Part shown: piece by piece, positions 15,886 through 24,976 of the stretch
How positions within the stretch are numbered: the first letter of the stretch is position 1
Layout: each line of letters starts with the position of its first letter
Assembly: GCA_015066665.1 (NCBI GenBank)
Contig: SVNX01000008.1
Location: 1-64,000 of the forward strand
Direction of reading: 5' to 3'
DNA length: 64,000 bases
Source of the DNA: Ruminococcus sp.
GTDB taxonomy: Bacteria > Bacillota > Clostridia > Oscillospirales > Ruminococcaceae
Notes under the pieces: model-generated
What the model saw: the letters and a program-made list of their open reading frames with translations, nothing else
Database searches by the model: none
What the model was told of the DNA's origin: nothing
Position numbers and translations under genes: made by a program

Positions 15886-16977
15886 ATGACCGATCTGGAT
15901 TATATGCGCCGTGCCATCGTGCTCGCAAAGCGAGGCATCGGTTTTGTCAATCCCAATCCCCTCGTCGGTGCTGTCATCGTGCGGGGCAATCGTGTCATCG
16001 GTGAAGGCTGGCATGAACAGTACGGCCAGCCCCATGCCGAACGCAATGCTCTCGCCAACTGCAAGGAGGATCCGAAGGGCGCCACAATGTATGTGACCCT
16101 CGAGCCCTGCTGCCATCACGGCAAGAATCCCCCCTGCACACAGGCCGTCATCGAAAGCGGCATCGCCCGCCTCGTTGTCGGCTCGGATGATCCCAATCCC
16201 CTCGTAGCAGGCAAGGGACTTGCACGGATTGAAGCCGCCGGCATTGAGGTCGTGCGCCATATCTGCAAGGATGAGTGCGATGCCCTCAACAAGGTCTTCT
16301 TCCACTACATCACCACCCGCACGCCCTACTGCATCCTCAAATCCGCCATGACCGCCGATGGCAAAACTGCCACCAAGGCCGGCCTCTCCCAGTGGATCAC
16401 AAACGAGGCCTCCCGCCGTCATGTGCATGAAAGCCGCAAACGCTATGCCGCCATTATGATCGGCATCGGTACCGTGCTGGCGGATGATCCCATGCTCAAT
16501 TGCAGACTCGAAGAGCCAAGCCATCCCATCCGCATCGTGTGCGATACCAATCTCCAGATCCCCACCGACTGCCGCCTTGTTGTGACGGCAAAGGAAATCC
16601 CGACCTATGTCGCAACCTGCCGCAGAGAACCCCGAAAGGAAGCCTTCCTCGAAAAATGCGGCGTGAAGCTCCTGCATATGCCCGCCATGGACGGACATGT
16701 TGACCTCCACACCCTCATGCTCCATCTTGGCGAGATGGGCATCGACAGCGTCCTGCTCGAGGGCGGCTCGGCACTGCATGAGGCAGCACTCAGACACAGG
16801 ATCGTGCAGCATGTGCAGATCTATATCGCACCCAAGATTTTCGGCGGTGTATCTGCTAAAACTGCGGTCGGCGGCATCGGTGTCGATACGCCTGACGAAG
16901 CCTACCGCCTGAGCAGACCCGAGATCACACGCTTTGGTGACGATGTCCTGCTTGAATATGATCTGGAGGTGGGCTGA
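15886..16977 (+). CDS. ribD: Bifunctional pyrimidine deaminase / reductase
   Basis: Second and third steps of riboflavin synthesis. The N-terminal cytidine-deaminase-like domain (residues 1-145) has the zinc motif HAERNAL with PCCHHGKNPPC; the C-terminal NADPH-dependent reductase domain ends near residue 363. Start at 15886 (MTDLDY) has GAAGGTGA upstream; frames extending to 15784 would run through the terminator. The stop overlaps the next start as TGATG. Confidence 0.96.
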   Translation: MTDLDYMRRAIVLAKRGIGFVNPNPLVGAVIVRGNRVIGEGWHEQYGQPHAERNALANCKEDPKGATMYVTLEPCCHHGKNPPCTQAVIESGIARLVVGSDDPNPLVAGKGLARIEAAGIEVVRHICKDECDALNKVFFHYITTRTPYCILKSAMTADGKTATKAGLSQWITNEASRRHVHESRKRYAAIMIGIGTVLADDPMLNCRLEEPSHPIRIVCDTNLQIPTDCRLVVTAKEIPTYVATCRREPRKEAFLEKCGVKLLHMPAMDGHVDLHTLMLHLGEMGIDSVLLEGGSALHEAALRHRIVQHVQIYIAPKIFGGVSAKTAVGGIGVDTPDEAYRLSRPEITRFGDDVLLEYDLEVG

Positions 16978-17618
16978 TGTTTACCGGCATCATTGAAGAG
17001 ATCGGCACTGTCCGTACAATAAGGACAGGTGCCAAATCCTGCGTGATCGATATCGCTGCACAGCGCATCCTGTCGGATGTGCACATGGGCGACAGCATCG
17101 CCGTGAACGGCACCTGCCTGACTGTGTGCCGGTTCGATGGGCAGAGCTTTTCTGCCGATGTCATGCCCGAAACCATGCGCCGCACGAACCTTGGGCTGCT
17201 CAAGGCCGGCTCGCAGGTGAATCTTGAACGTGCCATGGCCGCAAACGGCCGCTTCGGCGGACATATTGTCTCGGGGCACATTGACGGCACGGGGCGGATC
17301 CTCTCACTCCGGCGTGAGGACAATGCGGTCTGGGTGCACATCGGTGCGGATGCATCGGTACTGCGCTACATCATCGAAAAAGGCTCGGTGGCCATTGACG
17401 GCATCAGCCTGACGGTCGCAAAGGTGACGGGCAAGGATTTTGCTGTCTCGATCATTCCGCACACGGCATCGGAGACAACGCTGCTCACGAAGCGTGCGGG
17501 GGATCTTGTGAATCTTGAGTGCGACATCATCGGCAAATATGTCGAGCGGCTCTGCGGCAATCCGCAGAAAACCGGCGGCATTACAGCAGAATTCTTAGCC
17601 GGACACGGCTTTATATAG
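16977..17618 (+). CDS. ribE: Riboflavin synthase alpha chain
   Basis: 213-residue enzyme that dismutates lumazine to riboflavin. Typical N terminus [12 protein letters not shown] and two repeated barrel halves, each with a GxxxxVNGxCLTV or [12 protein letters not shown] motif. One-base overlap with ribD indicates translational coupling. Confidence 0.96.
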   Translation: MFTGIIEEIGTVRTIRTGAKSCVIDIAAQRILSDVHMGDSIAVNGTCLTVCRFDGQSFSADVMPETMRRTNLGLLKAGSQVNLERAMAANGRFGGHIVSGHIDGTGRILSLRREDNAVWVHIGADASVLRYIIEKGSVAIDGISLTVAKVTGKDFAVSIIPHTASETTLLTKRAGDLVNLECDIIGKYVERLCGNPQKTGGITAEFLAGHGFI

Positions 17619-17632
17619 AAAGGAATTTGCAT

Positions 17633-18838
17633 ATGAAATTCAATACCATTCCCGAAGCACTGGATGTGCTGCGGGCGGGCGGACTGATTCTGGTGACGGA
17701 CGATCCCGATCGTGAGAACGAGGGCGATCTGATCTGTGCGGCACAGTTTGCCACAACGGACAATGTCAACTTCATGGCGACCTATGCCAAGGGTCTGATC
17801 TGCATGCCGATGAGTGCAGCTTACACGCAGAAGCTCGGCCTGCGGCAGATGGTGAGCCACAACACGGACAATCACTGCACGGCCTTCACGGAATCGATCG
17901 ACCACATTGACACAACGACGGGCATTTCCGCAGAAGAGCGTGGTTTCACAGCGAGAATGTGTGTGGATGCCTCGGCAAAACCCTCCGATTTCCGCCGTCC
18001 GGGTCACATGTTCCCGCTGGAAGCGAAGGCCGGCGGCGTACTCGAGCGCAACGGTCACACGGAAGCCACGGTCGATCTGATGCGGCTTGCGGGGCTTAAG
18101 GAATGCGGTCTTTGCTGTGAGATCATGGCGGATGACGGCAGAATGATGCGGCTGACGGAACTCAAAGAATTTGCAGCGGAGCATGAGCTTGTGTTCATCA
18201 CGATCGAGGATCTGCAGAAATACCGCCGTCTCCACGACCCCTTCATGGATCGTGTCTCCCATGCACAGCTGCCGACAAAGTATGGTGAGTTTGAGATCTA
18301 CGGCTATCAGAACCGCATCACGGGTCGTGAGCATGTGGCACTGGTGATGGGCGATGTTACGGATGGTGAACCTGTGCTGTGCCGTGTACATTCGGAATGT
18401 CTGACGGGGGATGTGTTCGGCTCATGCCGCTGCGACTGCGGCGAGCAGCTTGATTCGGCAATGAAGCGGATTGCATCGGAGGGCAGAGGTATTCTGCTGT
18501 ATCTGCGTCAGGAGGGACGCGGCATCGGTCTGCTCAACAAGATCCGTGCCTATGATCTGCAGGAGCATGGCCGTGACACGGTGGAAGCGAATGTGGAGCT
18601 TGGGTTTGCGCCCGATCTGCGTGACTACAGCGAGGGTGCACAGATTCTGCGGGATCTGGGTGCGGCACGGCTGCGGATCATGACGAACAATCCTGAAAAG
18701 ATCGCCGATCTGACGGAATACGGGGTGGAGATTGTCTCCCGTGAGGCGATTGAAATTCCCCCGAAGGCGGAGAATCTCTTCTATCTGCGGACGAAGCAGG
18801 AGAAGATGGGGCATATGATTGATGTTACTGAGGCGTAG
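17633..18838 (+). CDS. ribBA: Bifunctional DHBP synthase / GTP cyclohydrolase II
   Basis: 401 residues from MKFNTI at 17633 (AAAGGAA upstream). The N-terminal half has the DHBP-synthase motif [11 protein letters not shown]. The C-terminal half has the GTP cyclohydrolase II zinc site [19 protein letters not shown] and the RQEGRGIGL motif. It supplies both precursors of the pathway. Its stop is followed by the GC-rich element that splits the operon. Confidence 0.96.
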   Translation: MKFNTIPEALDVLRAGGLILVTDDPDRENEGDLICAAQFATTDNVNFMATYAKGLICMPMSAAYTQKLGLRQMVSHNTDNHCTAFTESIDHIDTTTGISAEERGFTARMCVDASAKPSDFRRPGHMFPLEAKAGGVLERNGHTEATVDLMRLAGLKECGLCCEIMADDGRMMRLTELKEFAAEHELVFITIEDLQKYRRLHDPFMDRVSHAQLPTKYGEFEIYGYQNRITGREHVALVMGDVTDGEPVLCRVHSECLTGDVFGSCRCDCGEQLDSAMKRIASEGRGILLYLRQEGRGIGLLNKIRAYDLQEHGRDTVEANVELGFAPDLRDYSEGAQILRDLGAARLRIMTNNPEKIADLTEYGVEIVSREAIEIPPKAENLFYLRTKQEKMGHMIDVTEA

Positions 18839-18844
18839 CTGCGG

Positions 18845-19110
18845 GGTTTGCCCCTGATGTCAGCCGGGGCTCCGCCCCGGCATCCACCAGGGGTTGCCCC
18901 CATACCCCCCTGCCCCCTCTCCCCCACGGGGGAGAGGGGGGAGTTTAGGCGGGGGCTGCGCCCCCGCCGCCCCCAAGGGGGCAACGCTGCCGCTCGCCCC
19001 CTTGAACCCCCACGGAGCAACGCTCGCCCCATGATCCACTCGAAGCATCGCTCATCCCCTGAACCACTCAGAGCAACGCTCGCCCCATGAACTCCTCGGG
19101 GCATCGATCG
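18845..19110 (+). repeat. GC-rich three-hairpin element, copy 2, with flanking repeats, inside the rib operon
   Basis: The core at about 18903-19003 has stems CCCCTCTCCCCC/GGGGGAGAGGGG, GGCGGGGGC/GCCCCCGCC and CAAGGGGGC/GCCCCCTTG; an additional GCCGGGGC/GCCCCGGC hairpin precedes it. After it come degenerate repeats of the form GAACCACTC..GAGCAACGCTCGCCCC (to about 19110). The element separates ribBA from ribH by 371 bases and may act as a partial terminator or RNA-stability element. Confidence 0.75.
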
Positions 19111-19209
19111 TCCCCCTCGAACCCCCTCGGGTTCAGCAAACATGATTCCCAAACAAATCAGAGAGCACCGCTCACTGATACAAATCACATTCGGAAAGGA
19201 ACATATATC

Positions 19210-19671
19210 ATGAAAGTTTTAGAAGGTATCTACTGCGGAAAAGAACTGAAAATCGCCATCGTGGCATCCCGTTTCAATGAATTCATCACCTCCAAGCTCA
19301 TCGGCGGTGCACAGGACTGCCTCGTGCGCCATGGTGTCGCTGATGATGATATCACCCTCGCTTGGGTGCCCGGTGCGTATGAGATCCCCCTCGTTGCAAA
19401 GAAGCTCGCAAAATCGGGAAATTATGACGCCATCATCTGCGTTGGTGCGGTCATCCGCGGCTCAACTTCCCACTATGACTACGTCTGCGCTGAAGTCTCC
19501 AAGGGCATTGCTGCTGTCTCCCTCGAGACCGAAATTCCCGTCCTCTTCGGCGTCCTGACCACCGATACCATCGAGCAGGCGATCGAGCGTGCCGGCACCA
19601 AGGCAGGCAATAAGGGTTATGACTGCGCCATGTCCGCCCTCGAGCTTGTCCATGTGCTGAAAGAGGCGTAA
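19210..19671 (+). CDS. ribH: 6,7-dimethyl-8-ribityllumazine synthase
   Basis: 153 residues, normal for the capsid-forming lumazine synthase. Seen: [12 protein letters not shown] at the N terminus, [10 protein letters not shown] and [23 protein letters not shown] precedes the ATG; the longer frame from 19087 runs through repeats. Only one base separates it from the HAD gene downstream. Confidence 0.96.
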   Translation: MKVLEGIYCGKELKIAIVASRFNEFITSKLIGGAQDCLVRHGVADDDITLAWVPGAYEIPLVAKKLAKSGNYDAIICVGAVIRGSTSHYDYVCAEVSKGIAAVSLETEIPVLFGVLTTDTIEQAIERAGTKAGNKGYDCAMSALELVHVLKEA

Positions 19672-19672
19672 G

Positions 19673-20479
19673 ATGCCTAAGAAAATCATGTTCTTTGATA
19701 TAGACGGCACCCTCATGTCCGATGACCCCTCCCACTTTGTGCCCGAGAGCACAAAGGAGGCGCTCCGGCTTGCCAGAAAGGCAGGGCATCTGCTCTATGT
19801 CAATACCGGCCGTCCCGTCGTCAATGTTGATGCGGATGTCCGTGTACTCGGCTTCGATGGCTATGTCTGCGGCTGCGGCACCTATGTTGAATGCGGCGGC
19901 ACAGAGCTGTTCTATCAGACCGTCCCTGCCGATGTCTGCCGGAAAATGGTCGAACTGGTGCGAAGCTGCAATGCCTCCCCGCTCTATGAGCATCGTGACG
20001 GTTTTTTCTTCGACCCGCAAACCCGCATGCTGAAGATCATTGCCGAGGTGCAGGAAATCTTCCGGATGCAGGACAAAAACATCTGGAGAAGCACCGAGGA
20101 TGCGGATTTTGCCTTTGACAAATTCATCATCGGCTATGATGAACAGACCGATCTTGAGGCTTTCAAGGCAGGGATTGCACCGTATTTTGCGTTCATTGAC
20201 CGGGGTTGGGGCTTTGCGGAGCTTGCGCCCCTCACCTGCTCCAAGGCAACGGGCATGGAGCGGGTGCTTTCACATCACGGTCTGACAAAGCAGGATGCCT
20301 ATGCCATCGGCGACAGTCTGAACGATCTGCCGATGTTTGAAGCGGCGGGCACCTCGATTGCGATGGGCAACGGCGAAAAGCTCATCCCCTATGCGGACTA
20401 TGTGACCGATGATTTCCGTGCGGACGGCATTTATAAAGCGATGGAACGGTTTGGATTTTTTGAACCGACAGAGGAATAA
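19673..20479 (+). CDS. HAD-family (Cof-type) phosphatase, candidate riboflavin-pathway phosphatase
   Basis: 268 residues. The HAD motif I nucleophile is FFDIDGTLM (Asp pair), motif II is in LYVNTGRPV, and motif IV is GDSLNDLPMF. The cap is of the Cof type. It starts one base after ribH with no terminator between, and the riboflavin pathway needs a phosphatase for 5-amino-6-ribitylamino-uracil phosphate, a job done by HAD proteins in several bacteria. That substrate is inferred from position only. Confidence 0.85.
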   Translation: MPKKIMFFDIDGTLMSDDPSHFVPESTKEALRLARKAGHLLYVNTGRPVVNVDADVRVLGFDGYVCGCGTYVECGGTELFYQTVPADVCRKMVELVRSCNASPLYEHRDGFFFDPQTRMLKIIAEVQEIFRMQDKNIWRSTEDADFAFDKFIIGYDEQTDLEAFKAGIAPYFAFIDRGWGFAELAPLTCSKATGMERVLSHHGLTKQDAYAIGDSLNDLPMFEAAGTSIAMGNGEKLIPYADYVTDDFRADGIYKAMERFGFFEPTEE

Positions 20480-20487
20480 TAGAAGTA

Positions 20488-20515
20488 ACCCTCCCCTGTG
20501 GGGGAGGGTATTTTT
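20488..20515 (+). terminator. Terminator of the riboflavin operon
   Basis: ACCCTCCCC / GGGGAGGGT with a TGTG loop followed by ATTTTTC. Confidence 0.85.
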
Positions 20516-20526
20516 CGGAGGTAATT

Positions 20527-21912
20527 ATGAGCAGAGAAAAACTTGGCAGCCGGCTTGGCTTCATCCTGCTGAGTGCGGGCTGTGCCATCGGTATCGGCAA
20601 TGTCTGGAAGTTCCCGTACATGGTCGGACAGCATGGCGGCGGACTGTTCGTGCTGATCTATCTGTTCTTCCTGCTGGCGATCGGCGTGCCGGTCATGACG
20701 ATGGAATTTGCCATTGGCAGAGCGAGCCGCAAAAGTCCTGCAAAAATGTATCAGGAACTGGAGCCTGCGGGCAGCAAGTGGCATCTCCATGGCTATGCCG
20801 CCCTCATCGGCAGTTATCTGCTGATGATGTTTTACACGGTCGTCTCGGGCTGGATGCTGCGTTATTTCATTGACATGGCAAAGGGTGCTTTTGTCGGACT
20901 TGACAGCACGGGCGTAACAGCGCATTTCAATGCAATGCTGGGTGAGCCTTTGCCGCTTGTGATTTTCACAGGAATCGTTGTGATCATTGGCTTTTTAGTG
21001 TGTTCGATCGGCCTGCAGAACGGCCTCGAAAAGATCACAAAGGTGATGATGATCGCACTTCTTGCGATCATGGTGATTCTGGCCGTCAACAGCATTTTCA
21101 TGAAGGGCGGACAGGAAGGTCTGCGGTTCTATCTGGTACCGGATTTTGCCCGTGTAGAAGAAGCGGGCGGCATCGGACAGGTCATTGTCGGTGCGCTCAA
21201 CCAGTCGTTCTTCACGCTGAGTCTGGGCATGGGTGCAATGGCGATCTTCGGCAGCTACATTGACAAGGATCGTGCACTGCTTGGCGAATCGGTGAACATT
21301 GCACTGCTGGACACATTTGTGGCACTGGTATCCGGTCTGATCATTTTCCCCGCATGCTTTGCCTACAACAACGGCGAAGTGAACAGCGGCCCGCCGCTGA
21401 TCTTCATCACGCTGCCGAACATCTTCAACGACATGCCGCTCGGACGGCTGTGGGGCAGTCTGTTCTTTGTATTCCTTTCGTTTGCGGCACTTTCAACAGT
21501 ACTGACCGTTTTTGAAGGCATCATTGCCTGCACCTGCGATCTGTTCGGCTGGAGCCGGAAGAAGAGCTGTCTCATCAACGGCATTGCGATGTTCATACTG
21601 GCGATGCCCTGTGCACTGGGCTTCAATCTCCTCAGCTTCATTGCGCCCTTTGGAGAGGGTTCAACGATCATGGATCTGGAGGATTTCCTTGTGAGTCAGC
21701 TGCTGCTGCCGCTCGGCTCGATGTGCTTCATTCTCTTCTGCACGCTGAAAAAAGCGTGGGGATGGGAGAAATTCACTGCGGAAGCCAATACCGGCAAGGG
21801 TCTGAAGATTCCTGCATTCCTGCGGGGGTACATGACGTATGTGCTGCCGGTGATTGTGGTGCTGCTCTTTATTGTGAGTATGTATAATTTTGTTGTGGGG
21901 CTGATGGGGTAG
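20527..21912 (+). CDS. Neurotransmitter:sodium symporter (NSS) family transporter
   Basis: 461 residues with eleven or so hydrophobic spans. The N terminus LGSRLGFILLSAGCAIGIGN and WKFPYMVGQHGGGLF are the first transmembrane segment of the NSS/SNF family, which holds sodium and substrate sites. TTCGGAGG precedes the ATG. Substrate is probably an amino acid (by family), but cannot be fixed from sequence. Not evidently linked to the riboflavin operon, which ends in a terminator just before. Confidence 0.92.
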   Translation: MSREKLGSRLGFILLSAGCAIGIGNVWKFPYMVGQHGGGLFVLIYLFFLLAIGVPVMTMEFAIGRASRKSPAKMYQELEPAGSKWHLHGYAALIGSYLLMMFYTVVSGWMLRYFIDMAKGAFVGLDSTGVTAHFNAMLGEPLPLVIFTGIVVIIGFLVCSIGLQNGLEKITKVMMIALLAIMVILAVNSIFMKGGQEGLRFYLVPDFARVEEAGGIGQVIVGALNQSFFTLSLGMGAMAIFGSYIDKDRALLGESVNIALLDTFVALVSGLIIFPACFAYNNGEVNSGPPLIFITLPNIFNDMPLGRLWGSLFFVFLSFAALSTVLTVFEGIIACTCDLFGWSRKKSCLINGIAMFILAMPCALGFNLLSFIAPFGEGSTIMDLEDFLVSQLLLPLGSMCFILFCTLKKAWGWEKFTAEANTGKGLKIPAFLRGYMTYVLPVIVVLLFIVSMYNFVVGLMG

Positions 21913-21964
21913 ACGATTCGCATTGCACTCACCCGGACTTTGTCCGGGATCCTGCAATGCCTTG

Positions 21965-22060
21965 CCCCACCCCCAACCCCCTCCCCTCGGGGAGGGGGCT
22001 TTTTAGCCCGGGCCTTCGGCCCGGGCACCCACTGGGGGACGGGCTGACGCCGTCCCCCAG
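21965..22060 (+). repeat. GC-rich three-hairpin element, copy 3 (divergent stems)
   Basis: First stem CCCCCTCCCC/GGGGAGGGGG, second stem GCCCGGGCC/GGCCCGGGC, third stem CTGGGGGACGG/CCGTCCCCCAG. The second and third stems differ in sequence from other copies but pair perfectly. Confidence 0.85.
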
Positions 22061-22165
22061 ACCCCCTCGGGGTATCGCTGCGATCGTCCACCCTGAAACC
22101 TCGGGACTTCGCTGCGATCGTCCATCCTGAACCCCTCGGGGCATGAATACCGTTCCCCCATTGAA

Positions 22166-22205
22166 CAACAAAACAGCCCCCTTCCCATCCGGAAAAGGGG
22201 CTGTT
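22166..22205 (-). terminator. Terminator after the anti-sigma gene
   Basis: Stem ACAGCCCC / GGGGCTGT with an inner CTT..AAG extension, followed on the minus strand by TTTTGTTGTT. Confidence 0.7.
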
Positions 22206-22212
22206 CATTCTA

Positions 22213-23367
22213 TCAACCGAAAATTTTCGCAACATCTTCTGCAAGTGCTTCCGTGCAGCCGTCTGTGTGTACTGTCACCATCTCCGCTGTCGGCGGGATC
22301 ATCCCCAGATACGTCTGGTACAGCCGTGTCTGCATGACCGCACTGCCCTGTGCATCATGCGCCGTCAGTATAAAATCCTGATACAGCTGCTCGCGTTCCT
22401 CATCATAGCACAGTTCCATGATGCAGTTGTCCACCTCGTAGCCCTTCTTGTAGAAGGCCGTCACGGCTTCTTCTACCTGCGCATCATAGGCATCATCAAA
22501 ACGATCCAGCACACCCTTCATCATGAAGTTCAGCCGCTTCTCATTCGCAGGCTCGCCCTTTGTCTCCAGCAGCATCTCAAACCAGCCATACGGCACCGGT
22601 TCATGATAATCGGCATAATTCACCGCATACTCAAATGCATCTGCTTTTGGATGCTCTGACTGCTGCAGCACATACACCGAAAACAGACCGTCCACATCAC
22701 GGACAACTTCCAGGGAAAGCTGTCTGCCATCCTCATACCTAATCACGACCTGCGTGTCAATGCTGGTATTGTCTTCCATCGAATACAACCCGACATGCTG
22801 GGATTCGACGTCGATGTTCTTCACCTTTGCATCACCATAAGCCGCTGCATAGGTCTCGCCGATGTTCTTCACATCCTGTTCATGCAGCGTATACATGTCT
22901 GTGATCTGTACCTCCATGGAGTTGATTTCCGTCATATCCATCCAGGTCATCATCTTCTGATAGGTCTCCATATCGCCCTCGGTGAGTGCTTTTACCATCT
23001 GCCGCACCTCAATGGACTGCCAGACTGTCGAGAAGCTCTGCACTTCCTGAATCTTCATGACCTGACCGGCGGTGAGATAGCCGACGGGCAGCACGACAGC
23101 AGCAAGGGCAATGCTGAGGAGAATCGTGCCGAGGCGGCTGCGCTTCATTTTTCTGCGCACCTTGCGGAAGGCCTTGCCCTCATCGGGGACGGGTACATTG
23201 CCGGCATCGGGGCTGGGGACATCGGGGAGATTTTCACGGAGCAGTCTGCAGCTCTCGCACTGTTCAATGTGTTCACGGACGGCTTTGGCCGCTTCCTCGC
23301 TGCACAAGCCTTCGCTGTCAAGGGGGATGAGATCACGGATGATATCACAATTCAGATGATTTTTCAT
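22213..23367 (-). CDS. Zinc-finger anti-sigma factor
   Basis: 384 residues. The N-terminal cytoplasmic domain has the zinc anti-sigma motif HIEQCESC (HxxxCxxC), one membrane span lies at about residues 82-102 (after KVRRKMKRSRLG), and the remainder is an extracellular domain with no recognised fold. Its start overlaps the sigma gene by 23 nt, which couples the two. The ectodomain would sense an unknown cell-surface signal. Confidence 0.85.
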   Translation of the reverse strand: MKNHLNCDIIRDLIPLDSEGLCSEEAAKAVREHIEQCESCRLLRENLPDVPSPDAGNVPVPDEGKAFRKVRRKMKRSRLGTILLSIALAAVVLPVGYLTAGQVMKIQEVQSFSTVWQSIEVRQMVKALTEGDMETYQKMMTWMDMTEINSMEVQITDMYTLHEQDVKNIGETYAAAYGDAKVKNIDVESQHVGLYSMEDNTSIDTQVVIRYEDGRQLSLEVVRDVDGLFSVYVLQQSEHPKADAFEYAVNYADYHEPVPYGWFEMLLETKGEPANEKRLNFMMKGVLDRFDDAYDAQVEEAVTAFYKKGYEVDNCIMELCYDEEREQLYQDFILTAHDAQGSAVMQTRLYQTYLGMIPPTAEMVTVHTDGCTEALAEDVAKIFG

Positions 23368-23863
23368 AAGAAGCCTCCTGTTCCTGCATCAAAGCAATGA
23401 TTTTTGATTTCGCCCGAAAGAATGTGACTCTTGCCCAGTTTTCCGACTTGCCGAAGAGGCTGCCGATCTCACTGAAGCGCAGCTCGGCGAAGACACGCAG
23501 GGTAAAGATTTCCCTGTAGGGTTCGTCAAGCTGATGGAGCAGCCAATGGATGGACATGGCCTGCGACTGATCTGCGAAGCGATGTTCAAGGGGTTCGTCA
23601 TTGGCTGCATGCACAGCCTCCTCGAGTGGGAGACTGCGGTTGGCGGGACGTTTGCAGTAGTTGTAGTACTCATTGCGCGCGATGGTACAGAGCCAGGTTT
23701 TCATGGAACAATTCTGCTGAAACGAATCGATGGACTCAATGGCCTTGAGCATGGTATCCTGCAGGATATCCATACTGACGGACTCATTTTTGGAAAGTCC
23801 GAGGAGATAATGATAGACATCGCCGGCATATTTTCTATAGATTTCATCAAAGGCGTCTTTCAC
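23345..23863 (-). CDS. ECF-type sigma factor
   Basis: 172 residues starting at a GTG with AGGAGG seven bases upstream. Region 2 has DILQDTMLKAIESI and KTWLCTIARNEYYNYCKR; region 4 has LRVFAELRFSEIGSLFGKSENWARVTFFRAKSK. Upstream lies a candidate ECF-type promoter (23893-23922), so the pair may be autoregulated. Confidence 0.9.
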   Translation of the reverse strand: MKDAFDEIYRKYAGDVYHYLLGLSKNESVSMDILQDTMLKAIESIDSFQQNCSMKTWLCTIARNEYYNYCKRPANRSLPLEEAVHAANDEPLEHRFADQSQAMSIHWLLHQLDEPYREIFTLRVFAELRFSEIGSLFGKSENWARVTFFRAKSKIIALMQEQEASYEKSSEL

Positions 23864-23892
23864 GGCTGCACCTCCTTTCGGGTTTCTGTCAA

Positions 23893-23922
23893 TTAGACAA
23901 CTGCGGATGACAGAATGTTACA
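23893..23922 (-). promoter_or_regulatory. Candidate autoregulated ECF promoter
   Basis: Minus strand has TGTAAC and TGTCTAA about 16-18 nt apart, resembling ECF -35 (TGTAAC) and -10 (GTCTAA) elements. No good sigma-A promoter is seen instead. Confidence 0.4.
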
Positions 23923-23939
23923 GGGTTTACAGATTTTTT

Positions 23940-24197
23940 TCGAAAAGATTTTGAGGAATTGCGGGGCGAGGGCTGGGAGATGGTGTCAGCCCGTTCCCTT
24001 GGCATGCGGCAGGGGTACAAGGGGGCGAGCGCAGCGTTGCCCCGAGCCAAGACAGGATGCTGTTTGAGGCGAGTGGGTACATCGGCACAGGATGTAAGCC
24101 GATGCGCCCCGAGGGGAATTGTGGGACGCCTCCCCTGCTTGAAAGGGGGGCTGGGAGATGGTGTCAGCTCGTTCCCTTGGCATGCGGGCAGGGGTAC
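23940..24197. repeat. Degenerate repeat tract upstream of element copy 4
   Basis: Two direct copies of a segment beginning GGCTGGGAGATGGTGTCAGC and containing CATGCGGCAGGGGTACAAGGGGGCGAGCGC lead into the hairpin element. No gene is supported in 23870-24350; open frames there have no ribosome binding site. Confidence 0.6.
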
Positions 24198-24294
24198 AAG
24201 GGGGCGAGCGCAGCGTTGCCCCCTTGGTGGGGGCGGGGGCGCAGCCCCCGCCTTAAAGCCCCCTCCCCTGTGGGGAGGGGGTTGGGGGTGGGGC
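24198..24294 (-). repeat. GC-rich three-hairpin element, copy 4 (inverted)
   Basis: Read on the minus strand: C-rich tract, CCCCCTCCCC/GGGGAGGGGG, GGCGGGGGC/GCCCCCGCC and CAAGGGGGCAACGC..GCTCGCCCCCTTG. Confidence 0.85.
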
Positions 24295-24349
24295 AACCTC
24301 TGCCTGATGCCATGGCAGCGCCATGGTTGAAGGCAGAGGCGCCGTCACG

Positions 24350-24379
24350 AAAAAAGCCTCCCCGTGTGGGGAGGCTTTT
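24350..24379. terminator. Terminator after the rhomboid gene
   Basis: AAGCCTCCCC / GGGGAGGCTT with a GTGT loop; the minus strand continues TTTTT. Confidence 0.85.
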
Positions 24380-24397
24380 GTGCATGAGGAAACCCCG

Positions 24398-24976
24398 CTA
24401 CGCCTTCGCGTGCTTGGAATTATAATAGAGTCCGAATCCCACGCCGCACAAGCCGCCGAGGATGTGCGTCATATGGGAAATATTATCCTCCGAAGTGAAG
24501 CCCGCCACAACCTCCTGACCGATGTAGATCACCACCACAAAGATCAGCGTCAGCGGAATCTTACCGCTCGCAACAGATGTACAGGAGCACAGGATGATGA
24601 ACATGAACACAATCCCGCTCGCACCACGCAGGCCGGATGTCGTCAGCAGCAGATTCGCTGCACCGCCGACAATCGCCGTTGCAAACATCATGCCAAGCAG
24701 AGGCTTGCTGCCGTATTTCTCCTCAAGCATGGGGCCAAGGATCATGATCAGGAAGAAATTGTCCACAAAATGGGCAAAATCCGAATGCCCGAAGACATAT
24801 GTAATCATCCGCAGCCACATCATCGGATCGGAAACAGATGTCCGGTAGCAGGTGAAAAGCGTATCCGTGATTTCATTTTCCGTCGCATAGCCGATGAGCA
24901 GTGCGAGAAAAGAGATCAGCGAATACCAGATCACCACGGGGGCATTCAGTTCCAGTTTCGGAATCTGCAGCTTCAT
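24398..24976 (-). CDS. Rhomboid family intramembrane serine protease
   Basis: 192 residues with about six membrane spans. Catalytic Ser120 is in LRGASGIVF and His171 in HMTHILGGLCG; the upstream HxxxxHxxxN motif is GHSDFAHFVDN. All residues needed for proteolysis are present. Its ATG overlaps the stop of the phosphoribosyltransferase-like gene (TGATG). Substrate unknown. Confidence 0.9.
   Translation of the reverse strand: MKLQIPKLELNAPVVIWYSLISFLALLIGYATENEITDTLFTCYRTSVSDPMMWLRMITYVFGHSDFAHFVDNFFLIMILGPMLEEKYGSKPLLGMMFATAIVGGAANLLLTTSGLRGASGIVFMFIILCSCTSVASGKIPLTLIFVVVIYIGQEVVAGFTSEDNISHMTHILGGLCGVGFGLYYNSKHAKA

Noticed and set aside
23889-24430. Open frames between the sigma and rhomboid genes
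   Set aside because: They lie in repeats and lack ribosome binding sites.
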